Source: Lunularia cruciata (taxonomy: Eukaryota; Streptophyta; Marchantiopsida; Lunulariales; Lunulariaceae). From it: a DNA stretch of 64,000 bases. Location of the stretch: positions 66,865,965 through 66,929,964 of the forward strand of contig OX419758.1 in assembly GCA_948567375.1 (NCBI GenBank), read 5' to 3'. Every line of letters begins with the position of its first letter. The stretch's first letter is position 1. The translations under genes and the position numbers were made by a program. Positions 19,898 through 31,598 of this stretch are shown here, piece by piece. Below the pieces are notes generated by a model. The model ran no database searches, was not told where the DNA came from, and was given only the letters and a program-made list of their open reading frames with translations.

Positions 19898-22331
19898 ATG
19901 GGAGGAGGAAAGAACAACTCCAAATTCACAGTGAGGAACCATGCAATTTGGAGATTAGACGTGATTGCAAGAATTGAAGTCTTGAGCTGACTTTGGATCA
20001 CATTCTTGGCGTGGAACTGGAATGTCAGTTTTCCAAGTTTCATGACCAAGATTATCGAGAGCAAGTGTCTCGATGGCCCCAAGGAAGAGGGGAAAAGAGG
20101 AAATCCGGCTCGTTGGACAAAGTCGGATTGGAGATTAGTGCTCGGGAGAGAAGCAGGCGCGGAGTAGGGTGCCATCTTCTTGGGTAAAGGAGAAGTAGCA
20201 GAAGAAACTCAAGAAGTGAGGGACGCTTTCTCTTTGAAGAGAACAAAGAACGGATACAAGGTCGAGAGTTACAAGGATCCAGTGAAGAGAGGGATTGTGA
20301 GTGCTCTTAGGGCAATCCTGAAGCCGGAGAGAACAACGCATGTAATGAAACACCAAGCGGTGTTCTTTCACAAACTGTTTGCAGGAGAACCAATCAATTG
20401 GGCGAGGTGCTTCCATGGAAGGACACAAAAAATGGTGTGGAATCTGTGGGATAAGTCGCCTCCACATTACATTGTGCCATTTGTAGCACATTTTTACCTC
20501 GGGTTAAATTTGCTCAACTTGGTGGAGCAAAATCAAATGGTGTCTCACTTCCATCTCGACTTGAGAAGAGAAGTTGACGTAGAGGAGCAGTAGTATATTC
20601 TTCAAATCCGGAGCATAGACAAGTACTATGCAAAGACGGGGAAGAGTGTAGAAGTAGAAGTGAGTACTCCGAAGATGAAGAAGCAAAGTTGGCAAGCTGA
20701 AGTGAAAGACAAGACAAGGCCTCGGAAGACCAAGAGAGGAAACCCGAGGAGAGGAATGGTGGTGATCGCGTTAGAAGACAAAGACTTGGAAGGTGAAGCC
20801 GAGTGCAAGTCCGACGACTCGGAACGCAATGAGGAACCAGAGCTAGCGCTGCAAAGTGGGGATATGAGTAGCGACAGCAATGAAGGTGGAGAAATGATGT
20901 CGGTACTAGCTGCTATGGAGGAGGAAGAAGAAGTTCAGGTGGAGCTTGAGCCAGAGGACAACACAAAGTTGGAGGACAAGATACCTGAGCCGGAAGAGAA
21001 GAAGATTGCAATTCAGAGGGGAGTTTGCTCAAGACACAAGGCAAAGTGTGAGGCAGGTCCAAGTAAGGCAAAGGAAGAAGTGAACATTTGCTCGTGAGGT
21101 GTCGATTCCGATACAAAGACTGCAGAGACAAAGGTGAGTATTGGGAGACCAAGAAGTGAGAAGGGAGATTGCTACGAAGGAAGAGGTAGTTGTGAGTGAT
21201 GGAGTGGAGTACCTACGGGAGATTGTGTGTCCATTGCTGGTGAAGTTGGAGCACATGAAGAAGGAGATGCAGTCGACATGTCCAAAGGTGAAGACTATTT
21301 TGCAGGTGTTGACAAGATTAGAAGAAGAGAATTTGGAGTTGAAGGCGATTATAACCCAAGGTAAGGAGGAAAAGGAAGTACTACGAGGAGAGGCAGTAAT
21401 GCAGAACCAAGTAATTGAAGACTTGAAGAGAGAGGTAATATATCAAGAAGATCTTGTCCGGAAGAGTGACATAGCAAGGGAGAGACAAGTAGCAGAGTAT
21501 GAGATTTTGAAGGAGCAGTTTGCTCATTCAAGATTAGAAATTATCCATGCTATGGCGAGGGTAGCAGAGAAGGAACAAGAGCTCGATAGAGTGATGGAGA
21601 GTGTAGAGGAGAAGAAGCAACTATGGAAAAGGGAGTTGACAATGCGATATAGAGAAGAGGGGAGATTACAAGAGTTACTTCATAATCAGGAGGAGAAGAT
21701 TGCACAGAATGAGAAGGAGAAAGAAACGGTGAAAGCCGAGTTCAAAGCGGCATTGGCGATGTACAAAGAGGATTGGCTTGCAGATCAAGAGCAAGAAAGA
21801 AAGATGCGATTGGAGCCATTGAAGGAGATTGTTCTCAGGATGAACGCAATACTAAGTACAGAGGCTAACATTTGGATTGAAGAGATGAGGCTGCACAACT
21901 TGAAGTTGTTGGTGCAGGAGATGAGGCAAAGATAGGCGAAAGACACAAATTTAAATGCCTTGTTGATCAGTTTAAGAACTTGTGTAGATAGGAAGATATT
22001 AGAAGTAGAAGATAATATCGTGATTAGATTAGACTTAGTAAAGTTGGAGATAGAGAAACTTTGGAAGGATGTCAGAGCCAAACCCAAAGTAGACAAAGTA
22101 GGAGTACAAATGACTTTGGAGTTAGAGATGGAGACATTAGAGAAGAGTGGGTCGGGAGATAAGGAGTTAGATAGATTACCCACTAGTGGAATTTCAGATC
22201 AGGAAAGAGAATTGTTGGATTTGGTAGAAGAATTAGAAGTTGTGAAACCCGAAGACAAAGTAGTAGGAAGTAAATTTACTTCGGGTTTGGGTTTGAAAGC
22301 CAATGACGAAGTAGACATCAGATCGGATTAG
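19898..22331 (+). pseudogene. LTR-encoded ORF of family C: conserved domain plus long coiled coil (copy 1)
   Basis: About 810 codons read from the ATG at 19898. Early part: GGGKNNSKF, then residues about 95-230 with VSALRAILKPERTTHV, GEPINWARCFHG and PFVAHFYLGLNLLN. This pattern recalls the plant-transposon-associated proteins found with Tat-type elements, a tentative match. An acidic linker with EEEEEVQVELE follows, then about 260 residues of charged heptad-like sequence (LEEENLELK, EKEQELDRVMES, EEKIAQNEKEKE), a strong coiled-coil candidate. Breaks: TGA 19988, TAG 20165, TAG 20591, a 5-bp deletion near 21090 and TAG 21933. The second and third stops are also in copy 2, so they predate this insertion. 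The others are new. I know no named homologue. Confidence 0.65.
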
Positions 22332-22447
22332 TAACAATTTTGAGATTTGAAGAGGCAGATATGAAGAGGTGCATTGTAATTTTGGATCTACAGGTTAGAA
22401 GAGTTGTTGTAGAATGGTATAGTTATTAGAACTGTCGAGTGCTTCAC

Positions 22448-22455
22448 TATTTAAG
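22448..22455 (+). promoter_or_regulatory. TATA-like box near the 3' end of LTR-C
   Basis: TATTTAAG, 660 bp before the LTR end and 117 bp after the stop of the LTR frame; it is conserved at 53075-53082 on the minus strand. If this is the main promoter, the LTR frame lies in U3. If the upstream TATA is the main one, the frame lies in R-U5. Confidence 0.4.
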
Positions 22456-23118
22456 AGTGGCATTCGCAGTATCATGTTGTTCAGTGCTCATAATTCTGAG
22501 AATAGATAAAGCAAAGTGCTATGAAGCAATGCTCCTCGCTTGAGCTTGATTCCAAGTATCAACTTTATACTTGTGAGTGTTTGGAGAAATTTGAAGTGCA
22601 AGTCAATGTGCTTGTTTGATGTTGGATTCCATAGCCCTGATCTTCATTCTGTGTGTTTGATCCTGAGTGAAGTGCAATCAAAGCAATGCCTTGACAGATC
22701 TGAGAGGAATTGTAGTGTTGGTAGTATTTTGCAGTTGTGAGTGCAATGCAAAGTTGATGTGAAGCAATTTTGATTAAGGAAGTTGTGCCTTCAGTGGAAG
22801 GGTGGAACACAATTCTGAAGCAAAGTCATTTTGTAGTGAAATGCCATTTTTGGGAGAGCCTGAATCATCACAATCAAGATTGTTTGGAAAGAATTGAAGG
22901 AGTTATGATTAAGAAGTGTGAACTCGTGACAAGTCTGCAAATAAGTGCTTGTTACTCTCTTCTGGGTGTGGTTTCTACCTGAGAGATTGAAGACACAACC
23001 AAGAAGAACTACATATTACTGTTTGACTTTGTATTTGACCAATTCTGAATCGTATCTCTACGAGAACAAACTTTACTTACCCGATTACCACAAAAGTGAT
23101 ATTTGCCGGGTTGTCACA

Positions 23119-24473
23119 AGTTATGAGTGAGGTTACCTTTCTCAAGCAAGAAGATGGAGAGAAAGTGAAAGTCTATGTGGAAAGAGTGAAAAAGTTAGAG
23201 TCCAAATTTTGCATAGTGTTGAGGAAGGGTGGAGATGATGTGGAGACTACTATGATTGGCATAAGAGCTATGATAACCAAGAATTTTGTGGGAGGGTTGA
23301 GACCACAAATCAAAAACAAGGTGAGATATAAGAAACCTTCTTCCAAGGTTGAACCTATCAAGATTGCAATTCGTATGGAGAAGAGTTTAGAAGGAGATGA
23401 GAGTGATTTGGTGGTGAAGGAGGTTGTGCATCCTCCTCAAGGCTACAAGTATGGTGGAACTTTTGATACTTTGGTGGTAAGGGTTGCACCACAAGTAGAA
23501 GTTGCTCCAGTTCATGCACCTCTACCAAAGGATCCATATCAAACCATCACATAAAAACTTGCAAATCTCAAGATCCATGTGGTGCAACTATGGGAGAAGA
23601 GAGAGGTGGATCAGAATTTTGGGAGGAGATCTAGGAGTTATAGAAGTTATTCATATAGAGGAGGCCAACCAACCAATAATTTTAATGAGAGAAATTGTTT
23701 TAATTGTGGAGGAAGAGGTCACATCCAAAGGAATTGCCCAAATTCTACTTACCATGGAGGAAGGGGTAATGAAAGAGCCAATCGAGAGAAAGGGGGAGGA
23801 ATCAAAACCCAAGTGCCTCCTAATCCAAAAAAGGTAAGGGGATAGCATCAATAGATGTGGTTGAGAGCAAGTATGAGAAGGGAGAGTGCTCAAAGTCCAA
23901 GGGCCTTGATTTGGATCTTTTGGCACAAGAGAAGAAGAGAGCTTGTTTTGTAGAGGATGTGCACTCTTCTCAAGGATTTACTCCTAGCCAAGATACTCCT
24001 ATGCCTACTAGGAGCACTTCCACAAGCACTTCAACATCATCAACAACAAAGACTCCAAGGAAGAAGTTGGGGATAGAGGACTTCTTGATCTCAAAGAAAC
24101 CATGGAACTACAATGTATTGGAGGATGTTGGTAGTCACAAGGCTAACATCAGAGTGGGCCAATTGATTGCTTTGAATCCTACTTTGAGAAAGGAGCTTAG
24201 AGGTGGTTTGAGTTCTACAATGAGCAAGAGGAAGAAGAAGGCAAAAGCTCCAGTATCAATAAGGGTGGTGGATGCTAAACCAACACCATGGGAGGCTGTG
24301 AATATGCCTCCAAGATTGATGTGAGAGTGAATGGTCACAACATCAGGGATGTATTGGTAGATGGAGGATCAATAGTGAATGCCACGTCAAAAAGATTGAT
24401 GAAGAAGTTGGGTATGATACCCTCTAGACCTTCAACATTTGTGGTCAGCATGGCAAACAAGCAACAAGTTTGA
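23119..24473 (+). pseudogene. gag C-terminal part and protease of A2
   Basis: Starts SYE-VTFLKQEDGEKVKVYVERV just after the LTR-C end. It keeps the gag knuckle CGGRGHIQRNC in a shifted frame (23579-23845), a Ser/Thr linker, and the protease block with DVLVDGGSIVNATS (catalytic Asp present, about 24352-24393). It ends at the shared TGA 24471-24473. Frame changes near 23560, 23845 and 24290. Confidence 0.8.
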
Positions 24474-25955
24474 TTAGTAGGGGTGATGGATAAGGTGGTA
24501 GTTCAATTATGGCAGTTCAAAATCTCATGACTTCCCAAATCTTGAAGGATCCAAGCTATGACTTACTTCTTGGGAGACCATGGTTGAAAGCAACATGCAC
24601 AATTGATCAATGGCACAAATAGTACTTGAGGATTGGGCCATCAAACCATAGAGTCACAATTCTTGTGACTAACAACACCACAATTCACATTCAGATACAC
24701 CATCTTCTGATATTGGGATGGGAATCAGATTCAGAAGAAGGAGCTTCAAGTGTGGGCTTCCATGGAGGAAGATGAATTTGAATATGATTCAAATGTGTAT
24801 CCCTTGGGTGCTATGGATTTTGCATCTAAGCCAAAGGTTTTGAAGGACCCAAATAAAGCACCATTGACATTTGAGGAGATAAAAAGGAGGTTATCTACTC
24901 TCAAGTTTGGTCCAAATGTTACCAAGGAAGAGAAGGTGAGATTTGATGAGATTTTATGCAAGTTCATCAATGTGTTTGCTTTCAATTACAAGGATCTAAA
25001 GAAAGTCACCTTGGAGGAGCACAAGATTGAGGTGGAGTCACATGCAAGACCAATCTGCCAAAAGCAATGTCGCATTAGCACACCAATATCTTTGGTGGTG
25101 AAGGAGGAGATTGATAAGCTCAAGGAGGCTGGATTTATCTTTGAGGTGGAGAATTTAGAATGGGTGTCTCCCATTGTGATTGTGAAGAACAAGAATGGCA
25201 AGCTTTGGGTATGTGTTGATAACAAGAAGCTTAATGCTATTACTAAGAAGGACTTTTACCCTTTGCCATTCATTGATGAGATCTTGGTTGTAGGTTCATG
25301 AGAGGTACAATTTTGGAGATGGTTATAGTGGGTATAACCAAATCAAGATTGCATTGGAGCATCAACAACTCACCACATTCACCACACCTTGGGGAACTTA
25401 TGATTTCAAGGTCATGCCTTCTGGTCTTTTCAATGCTCCAACCACATTCCAATGGTTCATGAACAAAGTATTTGAAGCTTTCATTGGGAAATTTTTGAAA
25501 GACTTCATTGATGACTTTTGTGTCTATGGGAGCAAGGAAGAGCACTTTGAGCACCTAATCAACGTCTTGAAATGATTGGATGAGGTGAGTGCATCACTCA
25601 ACCCATAGAAGTGCATTTTTGGATGTGAAGAATGTCTACTTTTGGGGCACATCATCTCCAAGGATTGAATAGTAGTTGATCCTAAGAAGGTGAGGAAAAT
25701 CTCAAACCTTCCATTCCCTTCAAGCTTGACAAAGTTATGCCAATTCTTGGGGATGATTGGGTACAAAGAAAGTTCATCTTCTTATTTTCCAACAAGGCTT
25801 AGGCATTGACTATCTACATGAAGAAGGGTGTAGATTACATGGTGATTTTGGAAGACAAGGAGGCTCTGAAAGCTTTTGAGGAGCTCAAGCAATCCCTTGT
25901 TGTAGCTCCAATTCTTGCTTAACCTGATTGGAGTAAGCCTTTCATCCTTTACATT
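24474..25955 (+). pseudogene. Reverse transcriptase and RNase H start of A2
   Basis: After an acidic linker, 24750-25301 reads KVRFDEILCKFINVFAF, ARPICQKQCRIS and WVCVDNKKLNAITKKDFYPLPF. A frameshift at about 25290 precedes the catalytic segment 25354-25575 with FIDDFCVYGSKEEH. The thumb and RNase H start follow with stops at 25575, 25606, 25667 and 25921. It is cut at 25955 by the solo LTR-B and resumes at 26492. Confidence 0.8.
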
Positions 25956-26491
25956 ATCATGTGTATATACATCACTGTCAACATCATACACTATAGAAGC
26001 ACAACTCACACATAAGTCATACATAGACTCTAAAGTGCCATAATAATCAGATTGTTTACAACTCTCAAATACACTCATGTCAGATCAGTACTTGATCTAT
26101 CACTCTATAAACTCCAAGAATTGGGCACTTATTATAGTCAAGCCACACCCTCTCTAGCTAAGAGAATCTAGGTGATGCTCACCAACCTCTATCCACCATA
26201 GCTAGGAACTCAAAGACTCAACATCAGAGAAGTGAGCTCTCTGGAGCTGCACTTTGAAAGTATACCCCTAGACTCAAGTTAGGTCTGAAACCCTAATGGT
26301 CCCGCTGATGGCACACTTGATGGTGCAAATAGTGCAAGGTGATGGTGTGCCCCATCAAGAAGTCAGTACCCCAAACATGAAACCTGACTATCTTAAGTAG
26401 TCTTTGAGAAACTACTGAAATAACTCAAACTATTATCATTGGAACTCCAATGTTTGAGCAATCTAGATGCGACACTACAAATTGCATGACA
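25956..26491 (-). repeat. Solo LTR of family B inside A2 RNase H
   Basis: 536 bp, minus-strand reading starts TGTCATGCAATTTG and ends TATACACATGAT. Flanks ACATT (25951-25955) and ATATT (26492-26496) are a near-perfect 5-bp target duplication, and the RNase H frame LYIDAS is continuous across it in other copies. This copy shows that the family B LTR unit is the full 540 bp, not only its 105-bp end module. Confidence 0.85.
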
Positions 26492-27107
26492 ATATTGATG
26501 CTTCTTATGTAGCTTTAAGATGCACTCTTAGTCAATTAGACCATGATGGGCATGATCATCCAATAGCTTATTCTAGTAGGCAGATGGCTTCAGCAAAAAA
26601 AGAACTACTTTGTCATAGAGAGAGAAGGATTGGCAGTGATCTTTGTTCTCAAGAAGTTTAGACTTGATTGGAGAGAAAGCCACAATTGTCACGGATCACA
26701 AGGCTTTGAAGTACATCTTCAACAAGCCTAATGTGGAAGAGAGGTTAGCAAGGTGGATGATACTCTTGTGTAAGTATGACTACACCATTGAGGATAGGCC
26801 AAGAAAGAAACATGCAAATGCTGATTTGTTATTTAGGGCCTATGATCATGATGGAGATGAGCTAGTGGATCATTCCTTCCCAGATGAGGAGCTCATGACA
26901 ATCTCAGTCACTCAAGAGGTTCCAATGGAGTATGAGGAGATTGTAAATTTTATGCCACGAGGTAACTATCCAAAAGGGATGCATGCTTGGGAGAGGAAGG
27001 CCCTTGCAGCAAGATCTAGACCTTATACAATGGTGGACGATTTCACCAAGGAGCAGATAGTCTACTTCAAAGAGCAGTGGGTAAGGAAGAGTCTATCCTA
27101 CTCATAA
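26492..27107 (+). pseudogene. RNase H rest of A2
   Basis: Resumes with IDASYVALRCTLSQLDHDGHDHP, then a frame change and VTDHKALKYIFNKPNVEERLARW, KKHANADLLFRAYDHDGDE and the acidic tail towards integrase. A short deletion near 26655 removes the KFRHYL block. Confidence 0.8.
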
Positions 27108-28190
27108 ATGAGTTTCATGAAGGTTTAGTTTGTGGAGGACACTTTGCAAGAAAGGTGATTGCTTTCAAGATTCTAGATGCAGGTTACCATTAGAGAAGGA
27201 TTTTCAAGGATTGTCTTGATTGTTGCAAAACTTGTCATGTTTGTCAAGCTTTTGCTAGAAAATCTACATCCACTCCACTACTTAGATCAATTCCATTGCT
27301 AGGACCTTTTGAGAAGTGGGGAATTGATTTTGTAGGTCCTCTCAATAGAACCCCAAGGAACACTCGGTACATTGTGGTAGTTACTAATTACCTTACCAAG
27401 TGGGTTGAGGCTAGACCATTGAGGGACAAGAATGAAGATGAACTGGGTAGATTTCTTTATGAACACATTATAACTAGGTTGGGATGCCCTTTGGAGTTGG
27501 TTTTTGATAGAGGAGGAGAGTTTACAGGAAGCATCACTACAGCCATGCTATGACATTTCTCTATCACACATAGAGTAACTACAACCTATAAGCCAAATTC
27601 CAATGGCTTGGCAGAGAGAACCAATCAGACCTTGTGCATGATGTTGGCCAAAGATGCAGAAATGGAGGGGGCTAAACATCATTGGAACAAGAGGATTCAT
27701 GCAGTTTTGTGGGAGTATAAGACAACCATGAAGACTTCCACCAAATATTCTCCATTTCAATTGGTATATTGTATTGAGTCTACCTTACCTATTCACTTTG
27801 ATCTTCCTACCTTCCAAAGCATTCAAATGAGATTGAAGAAAGCACAAGGAGGTGATGTAGAGAAGTCAAGGAAAGATCAACTCATGGAGTTGGAAGAGGC
27901 AAGAGTAGTTGCTATGGTTCAAGTAGAGCAAACCCAAAGGAAACAAAAGGAGAGCTATGACAAGAAGCAAGGCAAGAAGAAGGTGGAGCCTTTCAAAGAA
28001 GGTGATTGGTAATGATGTTTGATTCCTTTTGATTCAAGAGAGTGCAAAAGAAGTTTTTGCCTAAGTACTTTAGACCTTTCATAATGGAGAAGATGTGGGG
28101 AAATTACACCTATGATCTTAAGGAGTTTGGAGGAAGACACTTTGATAGGATTAACCATGATAAATTGTAAATGTATCATAGAAGGTAGAG
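27108..28190 (+). pseudogene. Integrase of A2
   Basis: The zinc motif has CKTCHVCQAF at about 27225-27255 and the core begins KWGIDFVGPLN with the first Asp. The second Asp is in LVFDRGGEF, the Glu in NGLAERTNQTL (about 27600-27632), with a stop at 27551. It then reads WEYKTTMKTSTKYSPFQLVY and a basic tail, with stops at 28010 and 28168. It lacks a chromodomain. The intact A3 copy shows 300 or more codons here. Confidence 0.85.
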
Positions 28191-28236
28191 GGACCTTCAC
28201 TTTGAGGACAAAGTGAAAACTTAGTCCAAGGGTAAA

Positions 28237-28926
28237 TGTAACATCCATTTGTGCATGTGTGTGATATTATGATATTTAGCTTAGTATAAAAAGTACTTGA
28301 GAGATATTATTCATATAGATAAAGGATAGTTCTACATTAATCATGATTAGCTAAAGTTACTCATAGCTAAGATAGAGGGGACTTTACTTTAGAGGAAGTG
28401 GAAAAGATGAGCACCACTATTTTGGATTTAAGTGTGTTGACTTGGTATTATTTTTTGGTGTTTGGCTTTGAGGAAAGAGTTGAGAACTCTTGGGCCTGCA
28501 AGCCTTTTTGTTTTGGATTCTTCTATAGTCCAAGGATAACCCATGCCAAAGAATCCTTGACTTAGTAGTTAGGTCAAGATAAGATCACATGCTTAGTAGA
28601 ATATGCCCATGTGGATGGATATTCCTTTATACTTTTGGACTGCACTTGACTTTTAGCATAGTAACTTGAGTTACTTTGGTAAATAGTAACTTTATTGCGT
28701 AACTATTTCACAATTTTATAAACAAGGGATGAGGAGGTATTCATCATCCTTTCATTTGCAACTATCTCTCTCTCATTGAGTTCTCTAGTGAGCAATGTCT
28801 TGAGTCTTGGAGTGTTAGCCTTGGAGGAGTATGATAGAGTTGGAGTTCTTTGTCTTCTTAGTCCATGGTGTGCTACCATAATAACCATCAGAGGTTTATC
28901 CTGAGTGAGAGAGAAGGCAGCTCATA
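28237..28926 (+). repeat. 3' LTR of A2 (LTR-A)
   Basis: 690 bp, TGTAACATCC to CTCATA, following a weakened polypurine tract (CCAAGGGTAAA). Homologous to the other LTR-A copies. Confidence 0.9.
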
Positions 28927-28949
28927 GGGCAGGTAAGCCTTGTCTCCAT

Positions 28950-30700
28950 GTTGGCACAAGTGAAAATGATTGGAGTAGGACCTTTATATCCTAGAGACAA
29001 CCAACACAACAAATTATTCTTTGGGATCATTAATCTGCCATGGTCTTGGAACCAAATAGATACATGTGGAACTCAGTCATGTCTAAGAACTTGGTAGAAA
29101 TCCTCATATACTGCAATGAGAAGCTTAGGACTCCTCCTGATTTTCCATTGTGGGTGTTAAGATAAGAAAAGTCCTCTTACTACAAGCCGGCTTGATTTTG
29201 TGATGTTCAAGATAGCCTCCCTATAGACTGATCCACTTGAATAATACTCCTCCTTATTGAGGTTTGCATCTTGCACTTTGTCATAACATTTGACCATGCA
29301 AGCGCTCAAGGCCTCATAAGTTAGAGAATATTTGAAGTCCCACCCTTGGGAAGTCTGGACTTGCTTCTCTAATGCTCTGATGGACATGCCCAACAAATGG
29401 GCAAATTTGGTGTAAGTCTTTTGCCTCAACTGGTCAAATATTGATCTCAATTCTTGCACCACTATATTGATATGCACATTTTATTATTTGGGATTGCTGT
29501 TGATAATATCCTTGTGTATAAGGGCAATTATTGCATTTGTTACCCAAACCACTTTGATCTATTCCCTCATTTGACATACATGTGGCTTCAAAGCAAAGCC
29601 TTGGTTAACCAACATGATGCAATCTATTAAGTATCTCAAGGTGAAGTAGAGTAGACACACTACTACATAGGTCAACTAGTGAGCATTTGCCAAACAGATG
29701 TCCCCTTGTAGGATAGCCAGCACATAAAAGTTTTCTAAAGTTCCTAAAATTCCATACCAAATCCCCATATTGAGTCAAAAATTTTTATCCCTCAAGTCAC
29801 GCAAAGAGACACATGATGGGTGATCACCACTCTTGTGATCAATAATTTTGAGATCAAATTTGTAGATTTGCTCTACCAAGATGGAGACTAATGTTTCCCA
29901 TTATAGTAGGCTAAATGCTACAAATATTTCCTTTTTCATATCCTAGGTAAGACTAGGTCAAGGAAGGAAGGGACACCAGGCTGATCATTTCTTTACCCAC
30001 CTTGTAGAATGCTTCTGTTGCTGCTTCTACTTGATTCATGTTAATAACTCGTGTAGGCTGAATTTTCATGAAGATGAGGAGTGCAATAACCACTTTTGGA
30101 TTATAGTTGAACCCGTGGTGGGGAGGAATGACCAAGGGTAGCCACTCTTGAAAGCATGGGGATTCTATGGAACTTGTTTAACATGGTTTGAGATAGCCTT
30201 TGGTGCCAATGCCACATGGCTCTTATGTGCCATGCACAATGTTCTAACTTCTTGATGTTCATCATCTGTGGGGTGATAACTACTTTCTCTACACATCTTT
30301 AGGTTTAGGGGTGTAGGAGATAGTCATGAAGTATGGGAACTCTTCCCCTAGAGTATGGTTCTTTCTACTACTTGATTCACCAATTCTACGGCTGTTGGGA
30401 GCAATCTAGTTTTTGAGGGTCCAGCTATCTTGGGATTCCAGAGGTCTTCATGGGGTAGCTCCCCCTCCTCTTTTGGTGTGGGGAGACATGGCTTAGAGGT
30501 GACATCTATTCCTTTGGATCTTGCAATTGGTCCCATAGTGCCATTGGGCCCTCAATCTTGTAAGAACTTAACTTGCTCATTTCTTCCTCCAGCAAATCCA
30601 GGATGGTGCTATCCTCCATGTGGTGTTGGTAAATCTTGTCCCTAACCAGACTGAGTATGTCCATGACATGGGTGGTATCCATTGTACTCACCATATTCTA
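28950..30700 (-). pseudogene. Decayed coding sequence of unknown family
   Basis: The minus strand has a run of low-stop reading broken into pieces: 30694-30506 (starts MVSTMDTTHVMDILSL), 30536-30348, 30135-29953 and 29477-29157 (QELRSIFDQLRQKTYTKF and ALSACMVKCYDK). The pieces are in more than one frame and share no catalytic or zinc motif that I recognise. It is probably an old transposon protein. It could also be chance, since each piece is under 110 codons. Confidence 0.3.
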
Positions 30701-31157
30701 GTACTCATTAATCACCAATCTTTCTTTGATTGATGTATCTACCATTTGTAATGTTCCTTCCTCCATGGGTGTGTTTTCTCTTCATGGGGAATCTCCACCT
30801 GCAGCCCACAAATATCTTTACTAAGGTAGTCACAATTGAGAAGCTCAAGCAATACATAGTTGTAGTTGGATTTCAAAGTCAAATTGTTTGTCATTAGAGT
30901 GACAAGTAATGTCATACTCTAAGTGGGAGATTGTTAAGTGTGGAGTCTGATTAATTATGTTCATGCACTATGGGAATGTTGAAGAGTCAATACAACATAG
31001 ATCTTTACATTAAAGGATTGCATTTATGGGAGTAATAGAAAGATAATTCTTATCAAAACCAATATATTTATAAATACACTTGCAAATGAGGCATGCCTTA
31101 TTTCATTGGAAGCATCTTCTCAAAGTGTTTCCATAGACCAACCAAGACCACCAAGAT
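30701..31157. other. No gene seen
   Basis: AT-rich DNA without open frames, LTR ends or repeats that I can identify. It leads into the R repeat. Confidence 0.4.
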
Positions 31158-31558
31158 GTGCTAGGAAGAGAGAGTTTGGAGAAAGTGAGGTCCATGAGAG
31201 AGAAGGAGCTCATTGAGAGTGGAGCATCTCCTAGCGAGCCTTATATGCTTTCTCAAGAGTTAGATTTACCAAAGAAAGAGCATAATTTTCATTTCAGAGA
31301 GACTACTTTGGTGCACCAAGAGACCACCTTGGCATGGAGGAAGGACTTCTTGAGGACAAACACTTCTTTTGGTACTTGATTCTTGAGAAAGAATGATTTA
31401 GATAGTGTTTTGGCAGAAAGTGCTAGAGTGATAGATGTTATTGAGAGAGAGCAAGAGCTCATTCTGAGATATGTAGAGGATAAAGAGCAAGTTTGAGAAA
31501 GGGAGAGCTTACTATTGGAGACTTGGAGAAGAGAGAGCACATAATATTGTGGACTTGG

Positions 31559-31598
<40 letters not shown>

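Larger units (their letters stand above)
19348..23118 (+). repeat. 3' LTR of family C, 3.77 kb, containing a long reading frame
   Basis: Starts TGTGGTGCCCACA after the polypurine tract and ends GTTGTCACA. It matches 52407-56188 (minus strand, 3782 bp) end to end. The flank AGTTA at 23119-23123 equals the flank of the other LTR (56189-56193, read on the minus strand), so both belong to one insertion in an A-family gag. The LTR is unusually long and about two thirds of it is protein-like (19898-22331). There are two candidate core promoters, one before and one after that frame. Confidence 0.93.
23119..28926 (+). mobile_element. Element A2, 3' part (gag to 3' LTR)
   Basis: Family A sequence resuming within gag at the target duplication AGTTA of element C, and running through protease, RT, RNase H and integrase to an LTR. 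The missing 5' part is at 56189-58308 on the minus strand and ends at the same AGTTA. It is more mutated than A1 and A3, with many stops and a solo family B LTR in RNase H. Confidence 0.87.
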
